Shown in pieces: positions 16,080 through 23,396 of a stretch of DNA of 64,000 nt. Positions within the stretch are counted from its first letter, which is position 1; each line of letters starts with the position of its first letter. Below the pieces are notes generated by a model. That model did not search any database and was not told the DNA's origin. It saw only the letters and a program-made list of their open reading frames with translations. Position numbers and translations under genes: made by a program. This DNA comes from Clostridia bacterium (lineage in GTDB: Bacteria; Bacillota; Clostridia; Oscillospirales; Acutalibacteraceae): contig JAFUIO010000026.1 of NCBI GenBank assembly GCA_017468425.1, forward strand, positions 1 through 64,000, given 5' to 3'.

Positions 16080-17477
16080 ATGAAAATTTTCAACACACTT
16101 ACAAGACAGAAAGATGAATTCAAGCCCATCACAGAGGGCGAAGTTAAAATGTATGCCTGCGGACCTACAGTTTATAACTTTATTCATATCGGTAACGCAA
16201 GACCTCTTTGTGTTTTCGATGTAGTCCGCAGATATTTTGAATACAGAGGATACAAAGTCAATTTCGTTCAGAACTTTACTGACATTGATGATAAAATCAT
16301 CAAACGTGCAAACGAAGAAAACTCTGATTACAAAACAGTAAGCGAAAAATATATTGAAGAATTCTGGACAGATGTTAAGGGAATGAATATCAGAGAAGCA
16401 ACCACTCATCCCAAAGCAACTGAAAACATTGATGAAATTATCAACATCATTAAAACTCTTGAAGAAAAAGGTTTTGCATACGCAGTTAACGGTGATGTTT
16501 ATTTCAGCACAAAAAAATTCAGTGAATACGGCAAGCTTTCACATCAGCCTCTTGAAGACCTCGAGGCAGGTGCCCGTATCAGCATCGGCGAACTCAAAAA
16601 AGAACCTATGGACTTTGCGCTCTGGAAAAATGCGAAACCCGGCGAACCCTATTGGGAATCACCCTGGGGTAACGGCAGACCCGGCTGGCATATTGAATGC
16701 TCAGCAATGGTGCACAGATATCTTGGCGACACAATCGATATTCACTGCGGCGGACAGGACCTTATTTTCCCCCACCACGAAAACGAAATTGCGCAGTCTG
16801 AATGCTGCAACGGTGCACCCTTTGCAAACTACTGGATGCACAACGGATATATCAACGTTGACAACGTAAAAATGTCAAAATCTCTCGGCAACTTCTTTAC
16901 AGTACGTGATGTTGCCAACGAATACGGATATGAACCTATCAGATTCCTGATGATTTCTTCTTCCTACAGAAGCCCCATCAACTACAGCATTGATATCATC
17001 AACCAGTGCAAAGCATCTCTCAACCGTCTTTACACTTGCCGCGACAGCCTTGATTTTGCTCTTGAAAATGCAACTGCTGACACAAACGATTCAGATAACG
17101 AAATTCTTGAACTTCTTACAAAACGTCGCGAACAGTTTATTAATGCAATGGACGACGATTTCAACACAGCAGACGCTATTGCAGCAGTTTTCGACCTGGT
17201 AAGAGATATCAACACAAACGTAATCGAAAAGAATCCTTCAAAAGCTCTCTGCGAAGGTGCAGCAAAACTCTTCGATGAACTTACAGATGTTCTCGGCATT
17301 GTTTATAACAGAAAGAAAGAAAGCCTTGACGAAGAAGTTGAAGCACTTATTGCAGAACGTGCAGAAGCAAGAAAGAATAAAAACTGGGCACGTGCAGACG
17401 AAATCCGCGACACACTCAAAGCAATGAACATCGTTCTTGAAGATACACCTCAGGGTGTTAAATGGCACAAAGCATAA
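16080..17477 (+). CDS. cysS: Cysteinyl-tRNA synthetase
   Basis: A 465-residue class I synthetase. [17 protein letters not shown] carries the HIGH-type signature (HIGN) and the first zinc Cys; HIECSAM and [10 protein letters not shown] give the other zinc ligands. KMSKSLGNF is the KMSKS loop near residue 265. The DALR-type helical region and a short carboxy domain with [12 protein letters not shown] complete it. GAGAGGA precedes the ATG. It shares the cysteine T-box with cysE, coupling amino-acid supply and charging. Confidence 0.97.
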   Translation: MKIFNTLTRQKDEFKPITEGEVKMYACGPTVYNFIHIGNARPLCVFDVVRRYFEYRGYKVNFVQNFTDIDDKIIKRANEENSDYKTVSEKYIEEFWTDVKGMNIREATTHPKATENIDEIINIIKTLEEKGFAYAVNGDVYFSTKKFSEYGKLSHQPLEDLEAGARISIGELKKEPMDFALWKNAKPGEPYWESPWGNGRPGWHIECSAMVHRYLGDTIDIHCGGQDLIFPHHENEIAQSECCNGAPFANYWMHNGYINVDNVKMSKSLGNFFTVRDVANEYGYEPIRFLMISSSYRSPINYSIDIINQCKASLNRLYTCRDSLDFALENATADTNDSDNEILELLTKRREQFINAMDDDFNTADAIAAVFDLVRDINTNVIEKNPSKALCEGAAKLFDELTDVLGIVYNRKKESLDEEVEALIAERAEARKNKNWARADEIRDTLKAMNIVLEDTPQGVKWHKA

Positions 17478-17488
17478 TTTAAACGAAA

Positions 17489-17550
17489 AATCCCCTCCGC
17501 CATTTTCGGAGAAAATGCCACCTCCCCTTGCATTTTCAAGGGGAGGTTTT
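17489..17550 (+). terminator. Tandem hairpins ending the cysE-cysS transcript
   Basis: A small hairpin TCCG-ccattt-CGGA near 17498-17510 is followed by a strong one, CCTCCCCTTG (17521-17530) / CAAGGGGAGG (17537-17546), then TTTTC. The paired-hairpin layout resembles dispersed elements common in gut Clostridia. Confidence 0.8.
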
Positions 17551-17554
17551 CAAA

Positions 17555-17645
17555 TATCACTGATTATAATTTTGCAATAATTTTCAAGCATTAATCCCGT
17601 AGTAGGTTTTTATCACCGCTTATGGATTTTCTGATAATACACAAA
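17555..17645. repeat. Dispersed intergenic element, copy C (diverged)
   Basis: Starts TATCACTGAT and contains a CCGTAGTAGGTTTTTA segment comparable to CATAGGCAGTTTTAA in copy B. It ends at a hairpin 93 bases on, as the other copies do at 89. Similarity outside the first ten bases is weak. Confidence 0.4.
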
Positions 17646-17647
17646 CA

Positions 17648-17689
17648 AAAAACCTCACAGAACTTTCAGAAAGTTTTGTGAGGTTTTTT
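17648..17689. terminator. Bidirectional terminator
   Basis: Stem AAAACCTCACA...TGTGAGGTTTT with T-tract on the forward strand and A-tract (T on the reverse) at the left. It serves the leftward sialidase-like gene. Confidence 0.8.
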
Positions 17690-17700
17690 ATTATCTGATT

Positions 17701-18690
17701 TTATTCTTCAATACTTATTTCCCAATAAACAATGCTTACTCTGTTGTAAGTATATGTTACGTGGAGTTTTCCGCCATGAGCAGTAATTGCAGGGTATGAA
17801 TATTCAACGTCTTCTTCTCTGCCTACTTCTGCTTCCTCAAAAGTAAGAATGTCTTCCCATGTATCGCCGTTATCTTTTGACACCGCAAGAAGAAGAGGCG
17901 TTCTGTCTCCCCAGTTTTTATCTGTGGGATTATATACAAGATAAATACCCTCACCGTCGCGTACAAGGTCAATTCCGCTGTTGGGATTAAGAAGTCCCGT
18001 ATCATAAGCTTTGCACCATGTTTTGCCGCCGTCAGAAGAATCACTTCTGTAAACTCTTTCTTTTGATGAACGGATAAGCATATGCACGTCGCCTTTATCA
18101 TCCTGCCAGAGTGTAGGCTGAATCATCGGCACAAATTCGTCACCTTCTCCTGTAGGAACATACTCTGACATTTCCCATGTTTTGCCGTTATCCTTTGACA
18201 AATCGCAGAAAGTTGCCCAGGTTTCTCTTGTAGGCTCGTGTGAAGCAGGAGCAATAAGTGTGCCGTCTGCAAGGTAAATAGGTTTATTTTTAACAGGACC
18301 TCTTCCCCCTGATACGTCTCCTTCGACCAATTCAACAGGTGTTGTCCAGGTTTCACCGTTATCTGAAGAATACACAACAAAAGTTCTCCACACAATAGTA
18401 ATCGACTTGCCGTATTTGAAATAAAGGGCAATTCTTCCGTCGTTCAGCTTAAACAAAACAGGATTCCAGTGGGGTGTATCTTCATCAACACTGATTTTCA
18501 CAGGTTCTGACCATACACCGTCTTTTCTTTTTGAAACGTAAATTTTAACGTCATCTTTACCTTCTTTTGTGCCGCCGAACCAGGAAGCAAGAACTTCACC
18601 GTTATCAAGGGGAAGAACTGTTGATGCGTGACAGTTTTCTGTAGGTGTACCCGCTTTGTTTATAACTTCTTTTTTTGCAATAATTTTCAT
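17701..18690 (-). CDS. Sialidase-fold (BNR repeat) glycosidase-like protein, cytoplasmic
   Basis: A 329-residue six-bladed beta-propeller with Asp-box repeats SSDNGETW (about 105), SKDNGKTW (about 160), SSDGGKTW (about 215) and SKDNGDTW (about 270). ASWFGGTKEGKDDVKI and PHWNPVLF match the BNR_2 type of sialidase-like proteins. It has no signal peptide, so it is probably cytosolic and acts on imported sugars; whether it is an active sialidase or a related glycan hydrolase or lyase is not certain. A GTG at 18699 is in frame, but AGAGGTG six bases before ATG 18690 decides the start. It lies 12 bases behind manA, in one transcript, and faces nagA, which suggests amino-sugar use. Confidence 0.82.
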   Translation of the reverse strand: MKIIAKKEVINKAGTPTENCHASTVLPLDNGEVLASWFGGTKEGKDDVKIYVSKRKDGVWSEPVKISVDEDTPHWNPVLFKLNDGRIALYFKYGKSITIVWRTFVVYSSDNGETWTTPVELVEGDVSGGRGPVKNKPIYLADGTLIAPASHEPTRETWATFCDLSKDNGKTWEMSEYVPTGEGDEFVPMIQPTLWQDDKGDVHMLIRSSKERVYRSDSSDGGKTWCKAYDTGLLNPNSGIDLVRDGEGIYLVYNPTDKNWGDRTPLLLAVSKDNGDTWEDILTFEEAEVGREEDVEYSYPAITAHGGKLHVTYTYNRVSIVYWEISIEE

Positions 18691-18702
18691 TTTATTCACC
18701 TC

Positions 18703-19791
18703 TTAAATTTTCGGGGGAAGGCACTCAATAAGAGAAACCTTACCTTCAACCGTAAAGCTTACTGTTTCTTTCGGGATAAAAATACAATCGCCCTTTACAA
18801 CTTCAATTTCACCGTTTTCCCACTTGATTCTGCCATTGCCGTCAACAACTGAAAGTGAAGACGGTCTTTCTGCTTTTTCTCTTGTGTAAGATGTGAAAAC
18901 ATCAAGACGTTTAAGTGAGAAAATAGGAGTTCTCTCATAAGAAATATGAGTTGTGATTTTATAATTTTCGTTTTCTTCATCAACTGCAGGAGCAAGCTTA
19001 TAATTTTCAAGCACCTGTTCAGGCGTAAAATTATCATAATGGAAGCATTCAAACATCTTATCATAGCCGATTCCCATATGAATAAGGTCTTCGGGGTTTG
19101 GCTCGCCCTGTGAATTGAATTTTTCCATACTGATTGTGTAATCTGTAGGCTCCTGAATTTCGAGTAACAGACAGCCTGAACCTATAGCGTGAGGACATCC
19201 TCCCTCAATGATGAAAACATCACCGGGTTGTACGCGGATTTTATGCATACATTCATCCATACCTTTTATATCCTGTTTTTCAAAAAGGTCACGCCATTTT
19301 TCTTTTGTAACTCCTTCTTTGAAGCCCATAAGAATATACGGCTCTTCACCGTCGATAGTTCTTCCGTCAAGAATAAACCACGCTTCTGTTTTGCCGTAAT
19401 CGGATTTGAAGAAATCTTTGGCGGCTTTTTTATCAGGATGGCACTGTACGGGAAGTTTTTCTGCGGAGTCAAGAAACTTCGCAAGCACACCAAGGTTTGT
19501 GCCGAATTTTTCTATATGTTCTTTGCCGAGGAAGGCCTCAGGATTTTCTTCGATTAAATCTCTGAGATATCTTTCTTCACCATTCTCAAGTATTGCAACG
19601 CTTAATCCTTCAAATTCAGGCTTACCTTCTCTGTCAGGGTTAACTGCAACAACTGTACTTGCTAACCAGTCTTCGGGGAAATATCCGTCAACGGGATTTT
19701 CTTCATCCCTCATAACATCAATTAATTTACCGCCCAGATAACATCTCCAGCAACGGTTAGCTTTCGTTTTAAGAGGATATAACTTTTCCAT
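18703..19791 (-). CDS. manA: Class I mannose-6-phosphate isomerase
   Basis: A 362-residue zinc isomerase (mannose-6-P to fructose-6-P). Zinc ligands are in QCHPDK (about 118), TEAWFILDG (about 138) and GGCPHAIGSG (about 205), and LLEIQEPTDYT follows. The cupin carboxy domain is present. The length is somewhat greater than Bacillus ManA but normal for the clostridial group. It is the first gene of a two-gene run with the sialidase-like gene and is divergent from nagA. GAGGTG is upstream of the ATG. Confidence 0.92.
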   Translation of the reverse strand: MEKLYPLKTKANRCWRCYLGGKLIDVMRDEENPVDGYFPEDWLASTVVAVNPDREGKPEFEGLSVAILENGEERYLRDLIEENPEAFLGKEHIEKFGTNLGVLAKFLDSAEKLPVQCHPDKKAAKDFFKSDYGKTEAWFILDGRTIDGEEPYILMGFKEGVTKEKWRDLFEKQDIKGMDECMHKIRVQPGDVFIIEGGCPHAIGSGCLLLEIQEPTDYTISMEKFNSQGEPNPEDLIHMGIGYDKMFECFHYDNFTPEQVLENYKLAPAVDEENENYKITTHISYERTPIFSLKRLDVFTSYTREKAERPSSLSVVDGNGRIKWENGEIEVVKGDCIFIPKETVSFTVEGKVSLIECLPPKI

Positions 19792-19856
19792 ATTGCACCT
19801 CGCAATTGTGTTTTTTTAATTTTCTCACAGTTACAAAGAAAAATCAATAGAAAATG

Positions 19857-19885
19857 TTTAAATTTAAAAATAAATATGATACAAT
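19857..19885 (+). promoter_or_regulatory. Promoter of nagA
   Basis: TTTAAA (19857-19862), 17 bases, TACAAT (19880-19885) with TG-A before it (extended -10). An upstream in-frame ATG at 19876 overlaps this -10 and so cannot be the gene start. Confidence 0.6.
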
Positions 19886-19902
19886 ATGTGCGGGTGATTG
19901 AA

Positions 19903-21021
19903 ATGATTTTAAAAAATGCTGAAATTTTAAATGAAAACTTTGAATTTGTACACGGTGACCTTGCAATAGAAAACGAAAAAATTGCAGGTATAAACACAGA
20001 AAAATCAAACGGAGAAAGCATTGACTGCACAGGTCTTAAAATTCTCCCCGGATTTATTGACATTCACATCCACGGCACGGGCGGTGCTGATGTGTGTGAT
20101 GCTGAAAGTCAGTCAATTCAGAGAATGTCCGAAAACCTGACACGTCACGGTGTTACATCCTTCTGCCCTACAACAATGACTTTGTCTGCAGAAGAGCTTG
20201 AAAAGATTTTCTCTGTTGTTGCAGGTGAAAAAGGTAAAGAAAAAGGTGCGTATATCCACGGAATAAATATGGAAGGGCCGTACATTTCTCTTGCTAAAAA
20301 AGGTGCACAAAAAGCAGAATATGTAAGAAAACCCGATATTGAAGAATTCAAAAAATTAAACTCTGTCTGTAATGTTTCGCTTGTTGACATTGCTCCCGAA
20401 GAAGATGAAAACAATGCTTTTTCAAAAGAGGCATCAAAAATCTGTACAGTTTCTGCTGCACACACATCTGCTGACGGTGAAACAGCAAAAAAAGGTTTTG
20501 AAAACGGCATTACTCACGCAACTCATCTTTTCAACGCAATGACAGGCATTTCCGCACGTGTGCCCGGTGTTGCAGGTGCTGTTTTTGATTCAGATAATGT
20601 AAGAGCAGAAATCATCTGCGACGGTTTCCATGTGAATCCCATTACACTCAGAATGGCTTTTAAAATTCTTGGCGAAGACAGAACAATAGTTATCAGCGAC
20701 TCTATGAAAGCCGCAGACTGCCCAGACGGCGACTATATGCTGGGCGGACAGAAGGTTTATGTCCGAGACGGAAAAGCACTTCTTGAAGACGGCACAATTG
20801 CTGCCAGCACTTCAAACCTTTTTGATGAATTCAGAAACCTTCTTTCATTCGGTATTGATTTTAAACACGCTGTAAAATCCTGCACAATTAACCCTGCCAA
20901 AGCAATCGGTGCAGACAAAACAACAGGCTCAATCGAAGCGGGCAAATTTGCAGACCTTCTCATAATTGATGACGATTACAATATCAGAAACGTCTTTATT
21001 AAAGGTAAAAAAATAATATAA
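19903..21021 (+). CDS. nagA: N-acetylglucosamine-6-phosphate deacetylase
   Basis: A 372-residue amidohydrolase that converts GlcNAc-6-P to glucosamine-6-P. Motifs: PGFIDIHIHGTGG (metal HxH, about 45), NMEGPYIS (metal Glu), SAAHTSAD (His, about 190), THLFNAMTGI and ICDGFHV. The catalytic Asp is in VISDSMKAADCPDG. The start is ATG 19903 with GGGTGAT upstream. No nagB is in the window. With manA and the sialidase-like gene opposite, it belongs to an amino-sugar catabolic locus. Confidence 0.95.
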   Translation: MILKNAEILNENFEFVHGDLAIENEKIAGINTEKSNGESIDCTGLKILPGFIDIHIHGTGGADVCDAESQSIQRMSENLTRHGVTSFCPTTMTLSAEELEKIFSVVAGEKGKEKGAYIHGINMEGPYISLAKKGAQKAEYVRKPDIEEFKKLNSVCNVSLVDIAPEEDENNAFSKEASKICTVSAAHTSADGETAKKGFENGITHATHLFNAMTGISARVPGVAGAVFDSDNVRAEIICDGFHVNPITLRMAFKILGEDRTIVISDSMKAADCPDGDYMLGGQKVYVRDGKALLEDGTIAASTSNLFDEFRNLLSFGIDFKHAVKSCTINPAKAIGADKTTGSIEAGKFADLLIIDDDYNIRNVFIKGKKII

Positions 21022-21043
21022 AATTGCTATAAAAATTATAAAC

Positions 21044-21098
21044 TCCGTAATATCCGGTAATACTTAAAATGTAACGGATATTGCGGAGGGATTTTTTT
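21044..21098 (+). terminator. nagA terminator that carries the sigG ribosome binding site
   Basis: Arms TCCGTAATATCCG (21044-21056) and CGGATATTGCGGA (21075-21087), one G-T pair, followed by GGGA and seven T's (21092-21098). The last bases of the right arm plus GGG form GGAGGG, the sigG ribosome site, and the T-tract runs into the sigG TTG start. Confidence 0.75.
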
Positions 21099-21864
21099 GC
21101 AGTTTAATAAAGTTGAAATCTGCGGTGTAAATACCGCTAATTTGAAAGTGCTGAAAGAAAAAGAAAAAATCGAGTTGCTTCAGCGTATAAAGCAAGGCGA
21201 TAAAACAGCACGTGATGAACTGATAAGCGGAAATCTGCGACTTGTTTTATCAGTTATACAGCGTTTTACCAACAGGGGTGAAAATCCTGATGACCTTTTT
21301 CAGGTAGGGTGTATCGGACTGATAAAAGCAATTGATAACTTCAACATTGATATGGGTGTAAGGTTTTCCACATATTCAGTGCCTATGATAATAGGAGAAA
21401 TACGCAGATATCTCCGTGACAATAACTCAGTACGTGTTTCCCGGTCAATGCGCGACACAGCGTACCATGCCATGCAAGTAAAGGAACGGCTGCTGCTTGA
21501 AAATAATCAGGAACCTACAGCGTCAGAAATCGCAAAAGAATTAGGGATAAAAAAAGAAGAAGTTGTTCTGGCACTGGAATCCATTGTAGAACCTGTAAGT
21601 TTATTTGAACCTATTTATAATGACGGAGGTGACACGATTTACGTTATGGACCAGATAGGCGACCAGAATGACGACAGAAACTGGCTTGATGAAATTGAAC
21701 TGAAAGAAGAAATCAAGAAACTTTCACCGCGTGAGAAGCGGATACTTTCAATGCGTTTTATGCAAGGTAAAACGCAGATGGAAGTAGCCAGAGAAGTGGG
21801 AATTTCTCAGGCACAGGTTTCCCGTCTTGAAAAAGGTGCTTTAAACAGAATCAAAGGGCATTAA
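21097..21864 (+). CDS. sigG: Late forespore sigma factor SigG
   Basis: A 255-residue sigma-70-family factor. The first residues NKVEICGVNTANLKVL are the SigG-specific amino-terminal signature. Region 2 has DDLFQVGCIGLIKAIDNF and RFSTYSVPMIIGEIRRYLRD; region 3 EPTASEIAKELGI; region 4 GKTQMEVAREVGISQAQVSRLE. Expected to drive forespore genes such as spoVA after engulfment. The start codon is TTG, with GGAGGG seven bases before. In Bacillus sigG lies beside sigE and spoIIGA; here it stands alone. Confidence 0.96.
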   Translation: MQFNKVEICGVNTANLKVLKEKEKIELLQRIKQGDKTARDELISGNLRLVLSVIQRFTNRGENPDDLFQVGCIGLIKAIDNFNIDMGVRFSTYSVPMIIGEIRRYLRDNNSVRVSRSMRDTAYHAMQVKERLLLENNQEPTASEIAKELGIKKEEVVLALESIVEPVSLFEPIYNDGGDTIYVMDQIGDQNDDRNWLDEIELKEEIKKLSPREKRILSMRFMQGKTQMEVAREVGISQAQVSRLEKGALNRIKGH

Positions 21865-21874
21865 TAAAAAAACC

Positions 21875-21912
21875 AAAACCCACTTCCAAGCACAAAAGAA
21901 GTGGGTTTTGAT
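21875..21912 (+). terminator. Terminator of sigG
   Basis: Perfect 12-bp stem AAAACCCACTTC / GAAGTGGGTTTT with an 11-base loop, then GATTTTG. Confidence 0.85.
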
Positions 21913-21926
21913 TTTGCGGTGTTTAT

Positions 21927-22005
21927 ACAAAACAGAAACAAAGGAAGAAGGAAAAATAATTTGTTTTACTATGCAAAAAAACAAAAACTTTGTTTCTGAT
22001 TTTGT
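21927..22005. repeat. Inverted repeat upstream of the TetR-type gene
   Basis: ACAAAACAGAAACAAAG (21927-21943) and its near-exact inverse CTTTGTTTCTGATTTTGT (21988-22005), separated by 44 AT-rich bases. It lies before the regulator promoter at 22028-22056. It may be a pair of regulator sites or a long hairpin. Confidence 0.45.
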
Positions 22006-22027
22006 CCTTCTAAAAATGAAACACGTG

Positions 22028-22056
22028 TTGCATTTCTTTCTTATTTATAGTATAAT
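22028..22056 (+). promoter_or_regulatory. SigA promoter of the TetR-type regulator
   Basis: TTGCAT (22028-22033), 17 bases, TATAAT (22051-22056). Confidence 0.7.
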
Positions 22057-22127
22057 ACTCTCATAAAAGAATATCAAGCAACAATTTTCTTTATAATGTT
22101 TAAAATCAGCAAAAGGATGTGACCGAT

Positions 22128-22679
22128 ATGAAAACTGATGCCCGCGTGCTTCATACCAAAACCAGAATCAGAGAGGATTTTATTTCACTCCTCAATGACC
22201 ATCCCCTCAATAAAATTACCGTGAAGGCTCTTTGCGATAAAGCAGATATTAATCGCGCAACTTTCTACAGGTATTACGAAGATATTTATGATTTATATGA
22301 GAAAATCAAAGATGAGTTTATTTCCGGTTTTCTTGATTCATTTTTTAAAATGAAAAATATGACTATGGAAGAAAAACTCAGAATTTTTGTAAATGAAATC
22401 AAAAAACATGCTTCCCTTGTGCATGCTCTTTCAAAACAGAACGACAGTATTAATTTCACATCAAAAATGGCTAAAAATCTTTATGACCATATTGAAGATG
22501 AATTCCGTTTGCTTTTTTCTGATTTTAATGAAAAACAGTGTGCAGAAGCGTTTGTTTTTGTTATATCAGGTTGTGCAGGCCTTGTAAGCGTATGGGTAAA
22601 TTCAGGAATGCATACAAGCTCTGATGAAATTGCAGCTATGCTCCACAAACTTATCAACAATACTCTTAAACGCGCATAA
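22128..22679 (+). CDS. TetR/AcrR-family transcriptional regulator
   Basis: A 183-residue regulator. The HTH is at about residues 8-52: TKTRIREDFISLLNDHPLNKITVKALCDKADINRATFYRYYEDIYDLYEKI, shown here in pieces: PLNKITVKALCDKADINRAT then FYRYYEDIYDLYEKI, the TetR signature. The carboxy half resembles the TetR_C_8 type seen in Clostridia. A GTG at 22119 is in frame, but AGGATGTGA before ATG 22128 is better placed. The target is unknown: no transporter is adjacent, and the inverted repeat upstream may be its own site. Confidence 0.85.
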   Translation: MKTDARVLHTKTRIREDFISLLNDHPLNKITVKALCDKADINRATFYRYYEDIYDLYEKIKDEFISGFLDSFFKMKNMTMEEKLRIFVNEIKKHASLVHALSKQNDSINFTSKMAKNLYDHIEDEFRLLFSDFNEKQCAEAFVFVISGCAGLVSVWVNSGMHTSSDEIAAMLHKLINNTLKRA

Positions 22680-22709
22680 AAAAAGACCACGTTGAACGTG
22701 GTCTTTTTT
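22678..22709. terminator. Bidirectional terminator between the TetR-type gene and the 43-codon gene
   Basis: Near-perfect palindrome AAAGACCACGTT-GA-ACGTGGTCTTT with A-tract on one side and T-tract on the other, serving both converging genes. Confidence 0.9.
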
Positions 22710-22724
22710 ATATCCGTTTAAGAC

Positions 22725-22856
22725 TTATGCTGCCATAGAGCCGATCCATTCTACAACTTTAATAAGAGCTGCTTCGATTGTATCGAAAGCTTTAGCATAA
22801 TCTAAACCGCCAAGGAAATCACAAACCTTCTTGATGATATCAATAGCTGTCTGCAT
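22725..22856 (-). CDS. Unrecognised 43-residue small protein
   Basis: Reads MQTAIDIIKKVCDFLGG then LDYAKAFDTIEAALIKVV and EWIGSMAA. The ribosome site AAGGAGGA lies eight bases before the ATG. A SigA promoter (22892-22920) and a shared terminator bound it, so it has a full transcription unit. Two stretches (about 4-16 and 24-39) can form amphipathic helices; net charge is about -2; one Cys; no signal peptide. It resembles no family I recognise. A membrane-associated or regulatory peptide is possible, but the acidic charge argues against a classical bacteriocin. Its neighbours are spoVAE and a TetR-type gene. Confidence 0.75.
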   Translation of the reverse strand: MQTAIDIIKKVCDFLGGLDYAKAFDTIEAALIKVVEWIGSMAA

Positions 22857-22891
22857 TATAAACATCCTCCTTCCAATCTGTACTTGTGTTC

Positions 22892-22920
22892 ATTATAATA
22901 CAGATTGAGCGAAAAATCAA
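22892..22920 (-). promoter_or_regulatory. SigA promoter of the 43-codon gene
   Basis: TTGATT (22920-22915), 17 bases, TATAAT (22897-22892) on the reverse strand; start codon 36 bases on. Confidence 0.75.
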
Positions 22921-22951
22921 CAAAAATTTTAAAATGTTAAGAAATTATTAA

Positions 22952-23296
22952 TTACTTGCTCTTTGATTTTGCAAAAAGTGACACCACAAAGCCACTTATT
23001 ATGGCAGCAGTAATGCCTGCCGCACCTGAAGACAAAGGTCCTGTCAATATCCCAAGCCAGCCTGCTTCATCGATTTTTTCCCTTGTTCCTTCAGCCAGAA
23101 CATTGCCGAAGCCTGTAAGCGGCACAGTTGCACCGCAGCCCGCCCATTCCGCAAAAGCGGGGTAAAAACCTATTGCAGAAAGTATAACTCCTGCCACAAC
23201 AAAACCTACAAGAATGCGTGCAGGTGTAAGCTTTGTGAAATCAATCAGAAGCTGACCGATAACACATATAAAACCTCCGATAAAAAATGTCTTCAA
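22952..23296 (-). CDS. spoVAE: Stage V sporulation protein AE
   Basis: A protein of about 114 residues, one of the SpoVA membrane proteins for dipicolinic acid passage in spores. Diagnostic stretches are GGFICVIGQLLIDFTKLTPA and ATVPLTGFGNVLAEGTREKI; three or four membrane helices. The start is uncertain: TTG 23296 is the only usual codon in frame before a stop, but it lacks a ribosome site. The GAGGG site lies further up, inside the terminator of the preceding gene, and faces ACG at normal spacing. spoVAC and spoVAD, normally in the same operon, are not in the window, so this is an orphan copy. Confidence 0.88.
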   Translation of the reverse strand: MKTFFIGGFICVIGQLLIDFTKLTPARILVGFVVAGVILSAIGFYPAFAEWAGCGATVPLTGFGNVLAEGTREKIDEAGWLGILTGPLSSGAAGITAAIISGFVVSLFAKSKSK

Positions 23297-23319
23297 AAAC
23301 GAAATAAATATATCCGTAA

Positions 23320-23377
23320 AAAAACCCTCTTCCTGTACATAATTTCAGAAATATTATGTGCAGAAAAAGGGTTTTTA
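23320..23377 (-). terminator. Terminator of the P-type ATPase-like gene, overlapping the spoVAE leader
   Basis: On the reverse strand AAAACCC...CTGCACATAAT pairs with ATTATGTACAG...GGGTTTTTTT, a long stem with a small internal mismatch and a seven-T tail. The right arm contains AGGAAGAGGG, the only ribosome-site-like sequence ahead of spoVAE. Confidence 0.75.
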
Positions 23378-23396
23378 TTTAATAGAACATAAATCT

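Noticed and set aside
22725-22856. Classical bacteriocin for the 43-residue protein
   Set aside because: Net acidic, no leader, no export or immunity gene beside it.
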